Source: Earliella scabrosa
Taxonomy: Eukaryota > Basidiomycota > Agaricomycetes > Polyporales > Polyporaceae
Assembly: GCA_022605405.1 (NCBI GenBank)
Contig: JABYQQ010000001.1
Span: 372,001 to 436,000 of the forward strand
Direction: 5' to 3'
Length of the DNA stretch: 64,000 bases
Part shown: positions 62,034 to 64,000 of the stretch, piece by piece
Position numbering within the stretch: the first letter of the stretch is position 1
Layout: the number at the start of each line of letters is the position of its first letter
The notes under the pieces: model-generated
What the model was told of the DNA's origin: nothing
Seen by the model: the letters and a program-made list of their open reading frames with translations, nothing else
The model's database searches: none
Translations under genes and position numbers: made by a program

Positions 62034-63099
62034 TTACAGCTCTGAAGGCGTTGTGTAAGGATCAATGTCACGTCGGCAGGAGATGTGGACTTACTCTGCA
62101 TGGCGACGACATCGGAGCTCTGGACGTAGTCCTCGAACTCGGCGACCTTCTCCTGGAGCTCATCCAAAGAGACCAATTCGTCCTCTACAGGACACACCCG
62201 TCACACAACTGTTCAACGGTGGACTCGTGGACACCACGTACCGACGACAAGGGTGATCTGGAGCTTCTTGATACCGTAACCGATCGCGACGAGCTTGCTC
62301 GCACCCCAAACGAGACCCTCCATCTCGATGGAACGAACACTCTCTTCGAGCTTGACCATGTCGGTCTCATCATCCCAAGGCTTGACCTCCAAGGTGCAGA
62401 CAGACTATGTGCAGATAGTCAACATCGTATTCAGACATACCGTACATACATAGCAGTGCACAACTCTCGACAGGATGTGAACAATTGGATGAAAAGAGAC
62501 GAACCTTGGCAACAGTCTTCGGCTTAGCGGCCTTCTTCTCCATGTAGGCGGCAACACGCTCAGCCTTCAGCTTCTCAGCCTCTGCATCTTCCTCGTCGTC
62601 GGAGCCAAACAGGTCAATTTCGTCATCGTCATCGGCCTTCGCGGGCTCAGCAGCAGCAGAAGAGCCACCGAGGAAGGCCTCGCCAGCTTGACTGGAACCA
62701 GAGAGCGAGGCAAACTCAGCCTCGTATGATTTGATGTGGGAGTACCAGCGGGCAACCGAAGGGTACGCAGACGCGTCGGGGGCGGAGGAGATCGCCTTGA
62801 AGACGGCAACATCCGCTTGAGACGGCGTGTACCTGTGCAGGAATCGTCGTCAGCAATGCAAAACGATGCGACGTGATGACTGAAGATATAATAGAGATCA
62901 GAGGGCTAGGTAATGGATTGTCGGCATACTGGAGCAGCGGTGTCTAGTCGCTTCTTGGAAACACGGACCATAGCGTTGTATTCATCACATCGAGAAGTCT
63001 CTCGCGATAATCTACGACGGACGCGGAAAAAAGCACTCACCCCTCAACGTAGGAGCGGGTCGCGAGGTGAGACTCGAGCTTTGCGAGATCGGCAGACAT
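62034..63099 (-). CDS. EFB1: Translation elongation factor 1-beta (eEF1B-alpha)
   Basis: Five exons (63099-63041, 62832-62505, 62404-62242, 62184-62095, 62041-62034) encode 215 aa, the normal size. An N-terminal GST-like helical domain ([18 protein letters not shown] ... [11 protein letters not shown]) is followed by the acidic linker [20 protein letters not shown]. The C-terminal guanine-exchange domain has [29 protein letters not shown] and the terminal DVVAMQKL. The protein reloads eEF1A with GTP in the cytosol during translation. The last exon contributes only 8 nt (half of Lys, then Leu and the stop), a placement seen in this family. The gene should be strongly and constitutively expressed. 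Confidence 0.96.
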
Positions 63100-63443
63100 C
63101 GTTGAAGAGCGAGGAAAGGTGGTGGAAAGAAGAGAGATCGATGGATGGACCTGCAGAAAAGTAGCGCGCAGAGAAACGCGAATTTTATGAAGTCCCGTGA
63201 CTCGCTTCAGGGCAGGCGCTTCAACAACTTCGCATATTTTGATGCCCTCATGACTGAGACTCTCCTCAAGTCCAGGTTATCTTCCTGAACAACTAAACCG
63301 TTGACCGCTCTTCTCGCCGTCATCCACGACGCCAACGAATCCTACAGCTCGCATCTCTGACAGTAAGTGTCGGCTGCTCATCCTCGCCCCTGTTACCTCC
63401 GTGCTCATCGTGCGTCATTAGTATCTGTCGCATACCAGCCGTC
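63100..63443. other. Divergent promoter, eEF1B and deaminase-like genes
   Basis: The spacer between two divergent genes; no coding pattern is seen. Confidence 0.55.
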
Positions 63444-64000
63444 ATGAACAAGACCCAGTTTTACCTGTCGCAGTGCGCGGAGGCCGCTTCTAAGAGCCCG
63501 ATGTGCTTCACGTTGGGTGCAGTGATGGTGAAGGGTGGCAAGGTCATATCGTCGGGCTACAATCATCATCGGCCCCACTATGACGGCGCAGAGGTCAGGA
63601 CGCATGGTCACCGCAAGGTACGTCTCCTCTCTCGCGAGCCTTCTCAGACGCCTCATGTCTGAGACGTTGCGAAGCCCGTCTCTATGCATGCGGAGATGCA
63701 CGCCATCTTCAGCTTGACTGGCATGTCCCCGTCGTTCAAGACGCAGGTTCAAGGCATGGAGCGTCGGGTTTCACCGGGCACACCTCCTCCACCATATACA
63801 ACAAAAGGGTCGAAAGGGACAGCGGGCCTTGAGAACACCTTCTCAGGGCCCACCAACCCCACCTTCTTCGACCTCGACGAACTTCACCGCGAGTTCGAGC
63901 TCCCTTGCGACGCCCGACCCCGGGCCCTCTAAGCAGCCCAAACGCAAGGGCAAGCGCGGCAGGCGCAGCTCTAGCCGGAGTGACTCCTCGACGTCGCGGC
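63444..64000 (+). CDS. Cytidine/deoxycytidylate deaminase-like protein, partial
   Basis: Exon 1 (63444-63617) and exon 2 (from 63675) join in phase. The product begins MNKTQFYLSQCAEAASKSPM, followed by LGAVMVKGGKVISSGYNHHR and SMHAEMHAIFSL, which carries the zinc-binding H-A-E core of the CDA fold. The partner PCxxC motif has not appeared before the window end, so the gene is cut off on the right. After the HAE core comes a low-complexity insert (PGTPPPPYTTKGSKG). The current frame stops at 63932, while another frame continues into a basic KQPKRKGKRGRR stretch, so an intron probably lies near 63870-63930. Substrate class (free nucleoside, nucleotide or RNA) cannot be decided. Confidence 0.7.

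Overview
This window looks like ordinary nuclear DNA of an agaricomycete fungus, most likely a polypore-type wood decayer. The evidence is consistent throughout: genes are densely packed and broken by many 46-80 nt GT-AG introns and very small exons; spliced products include a bicupin oxalate enzyme, expanded Old Yellow Enzymes, F-box/LRR proteins, DUF6533/DUF6534-type membrane proteins, a non-canonical G-alpha subunit and fungal cell-wall proteins. I assembled each gene by hand from frame, splice sites and family alignment. A CDS entry therefore spans introns, and its exon coordinates are given in the evidence.

Layout. 1-1908: no supported gene. 1909-3855: bicupin oxalate decarboxylase/oxidase (+). 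4872-7546: Akr1-type ankyrin-DHHC palmitoyltransferase (-). 7959-9751: F-box protein (-). 9932-10012: intron-bearing tRNA-Ala (+). 10103-11557 and 11947-13376: two Old Yellow Enzyme (OYE) genes (-). 13729-16068: TPR/F-box protein (-). 17304-18996: DUF6533-type membrane protein (+, partly resolved). 19058-19138: second tRNA-Ala (+). 19186-20607: third OYE (-), carrying a one-base frameshift. 21317-22954: Set5-like MYND/SET methyltransferase (+). 23071-24275: ALKBH6-like dioxygenase (-). 24704-25785: unknown protein (-). 26631-29060: BAG-domain protein (-). 30046-30910: small GPI-anchored Ser/Thr-rich wall protein (-). 31886-33330: fourth OYE (+). 33609-34302: MITE-like inverted-repeat element. 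34836-36900: DUF6534-type membrane protein (+, partly resolved). 37322-38948: GPI-anchored GH16 beta-glucanase (-). 40024-41630: Cbf1-like bHLH factor (+). 45129-48058: non-canonical G-alpha (+). 49565-51798: monocarboxylate-type MFS transporter (-). 53218-55225: Golgi pH regulator GPHR (-). 55865-56872: secreted Pro/Ser/Ala-rich protein (-). 57839-59858: second DUF6534-type gene (-). 60489-61496: HD-domain cyanamide-hydratase-like protein (-). 62034-63099: eEF1B-alpha (-). 63444-end: cytidine-deaminase-like gene (+, cut by the window end).

How the genes fit together. Most genes are independent housekeeping or signalling genes, not a pathway. The clear local structure is the OYE family: four copies with identical intron positions lie within 23 kb. 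Two of them each have an intron-containing tRNA-Ala just beyond the stop codon on the opposite strand, which suggests duplication of a tRNA+OYE segment. The oxalate enzyme, OYEs, GH16 and wall proteins suit a wood- or litter-decay lifestyle, but that is inference. No CRISPR array, bacterial-type operon or polyketide/peptide synthetase cluster is present.
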